DNA from: Rubrobacteraceae bacterium
GTDB taxonomy: Bacteria > Actinomycetota > Rubrobacteria > Rubrobacterales > Rubrobacteraceae
DNA: 5,201 nt
Assembly: GCA_013698525.1 (NCBI GenBank)
Contig: JACCSM010000414.1
Coordinates: 1 to 5,201, forward strand
Direction of reading: 5' to 3'
The notes under the pieces are model-generated. The model saw only the letters and a program-made list of their open reading frames with translations, was not told where the DNA came from and searched no databases. Below, one piece after another: positions 4,773-5,201 of this stretch (its first letter is position 1; every line of letters begins with the position of its first letter). Both the position numbers and the translations under genes were made by a program.

Positions 4773-4852
4773 AAGTAGACCACTACACAGTGGATGATCT
4801 CTGTGTGTTTCCTTTCATGCGGTCTTTGTCTGCAGAGAGGAGCGGGTTCTTC

Positions 4853-5200
4853 GTGCGAATACTCATCACCATCACACCGCGCCTGTACAGGGAGGTTCTT
4901 GCGCTCTCCATCCACCGCCGCCGCCCCGACTTCGACGTGCTGCTCGCACCCCCCTGGCCCCTCGACGGGAGGGCCGAGCGCTTCGAGCCGCACGTGCTCG
5001 TGCAAGACGCCGACGAAGCGGGGTTGCCGCCTGCGTTGCCCGGTGGTGTGCTGTGCCGCGTCCAGCTCCTCGACACCGGCCGCATGGATGCCACCATCGA
5101 ACTGGACGGGACGGCCTCTGAGGTCCACGACGTCTGCCTCGAGGATCTGTTCGAGGTGCTGGAGGAAGCCGAGAGTCTGTCGCAAGGGGACGTCGGGTAG
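4853..5200 (+). CDS. Small receiver-like (pseudo-receiver) protein, function unknown
   Basis: This 115-residue protein begins VRILITITPRLYREVLALSI, which follows the first strand and helix of CheY-type receivers of the NarL group (typically ILIADDHPLYREAL). RPDFDVLLAP (24-33) fits strand 2. RFEPHVLVQD (43-52) fits strand 3 and places Asp52 near the phosphoacceptor position. The acidic pair after strand 1 is replaced by Thr-Ile-Thr, and no conserved Thr/Ser or Lys of the later strands stands out. It probably cannot be phosphorylated in the normal way. There is no DNA-binding output domain. GTG at 4853 is preferred because AGGAG (4838-4842) lies 10 bases upstream and the translation then begins at strand 1; an in-frame ATG at 4790 has no ribosome site and would add 21 unlike residues. 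I recall similar short proteins in Rubrobacter, but the family assignment is from pattern alone. It may be a protein-protein interaction module. Confidence 0.68.
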   Translation: MRILITITPRLYREVLALSIHRRRPDFDVLLAPPWPLDGRAERFEPHVLVQDADEAGLPPALPGGVLCRVQLLDTGRMDATIELDGTASEVHDVCLEDLFEVLEEAESLSQGDVG

Positions 5201-5201
5201 G

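Noticed and set aside
4238..5185. Long minus-strand frame of 315 codons opposite the sigma and receiver-like genes
   Set aside because: It runs antisense to two supported coding regions and across their intergenic gap; its translation has no domain and reflects codon-position GC bias.

Overview
The window looks like a chromosomal piece of a moderately GC-rich actinobacterium. Several small proteins (the SnoaL-like fragment, the receiver-like protein) and the frequent AGG arginine codons remind me of Rubrobacter and relatives. That is recognition from memory, not a search result. Five genes can be supported, plus one gene cut by the left edge. GTG and TTG starts with strong Shine-Dalgarno sequences are common here.

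Left part (1-1248, minus strand): a truncated SnoaL-like ester-cyclase-type gene lies downstream of a complete xylose-isomerase-like TIM-barrel gene (sugar phosphate isomerase/epimerase or AP-endonuclease-2 superfamily). The two probably share a transcript. Middle part (1418-3370, plus strand): a class I SAM-dependent methyltransferase is followed by a choline/ethanolamine-kinase-like phosphotransferase. The divergent intergenic region (1249-1417) carries four tandem 11-bp units, each starting GGGT, between two outward-facing -10-like hexamers. Three related units with the same 11-bp phase lie between the methyltransferase and the kinase. On the opposite strand the core reads TTNAC, resembling direct-repeat sites of PhoB/PhoP-type (OmpR-family) response regulators. 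The isomerase, methyltransferase and kinase may therefore be one co-regulated metabolic module, perhaps responding to phosphate and acting on a small amino-alcohol or sugar headgroup. The substrate cannot be read from the sequence.

Right part (3371-5201): a gene-free stretch of about 680 bases is rich in inverted repeats. It precedes an ECF-type sigma factor gene (GTG start at 4048), which has no anti-sigma gene in the next 560 bases. After a 214-base intergenic region with phased TTCGA repeats and a plausible sigma-70-type promoter comes a small receiver-like protein (GTG start at 4853). It keeps the CheY-like beginning and one aspartate but lacks the usual acidic pair. The most notable material in the window is the regulatory DNA rather than any single gene.
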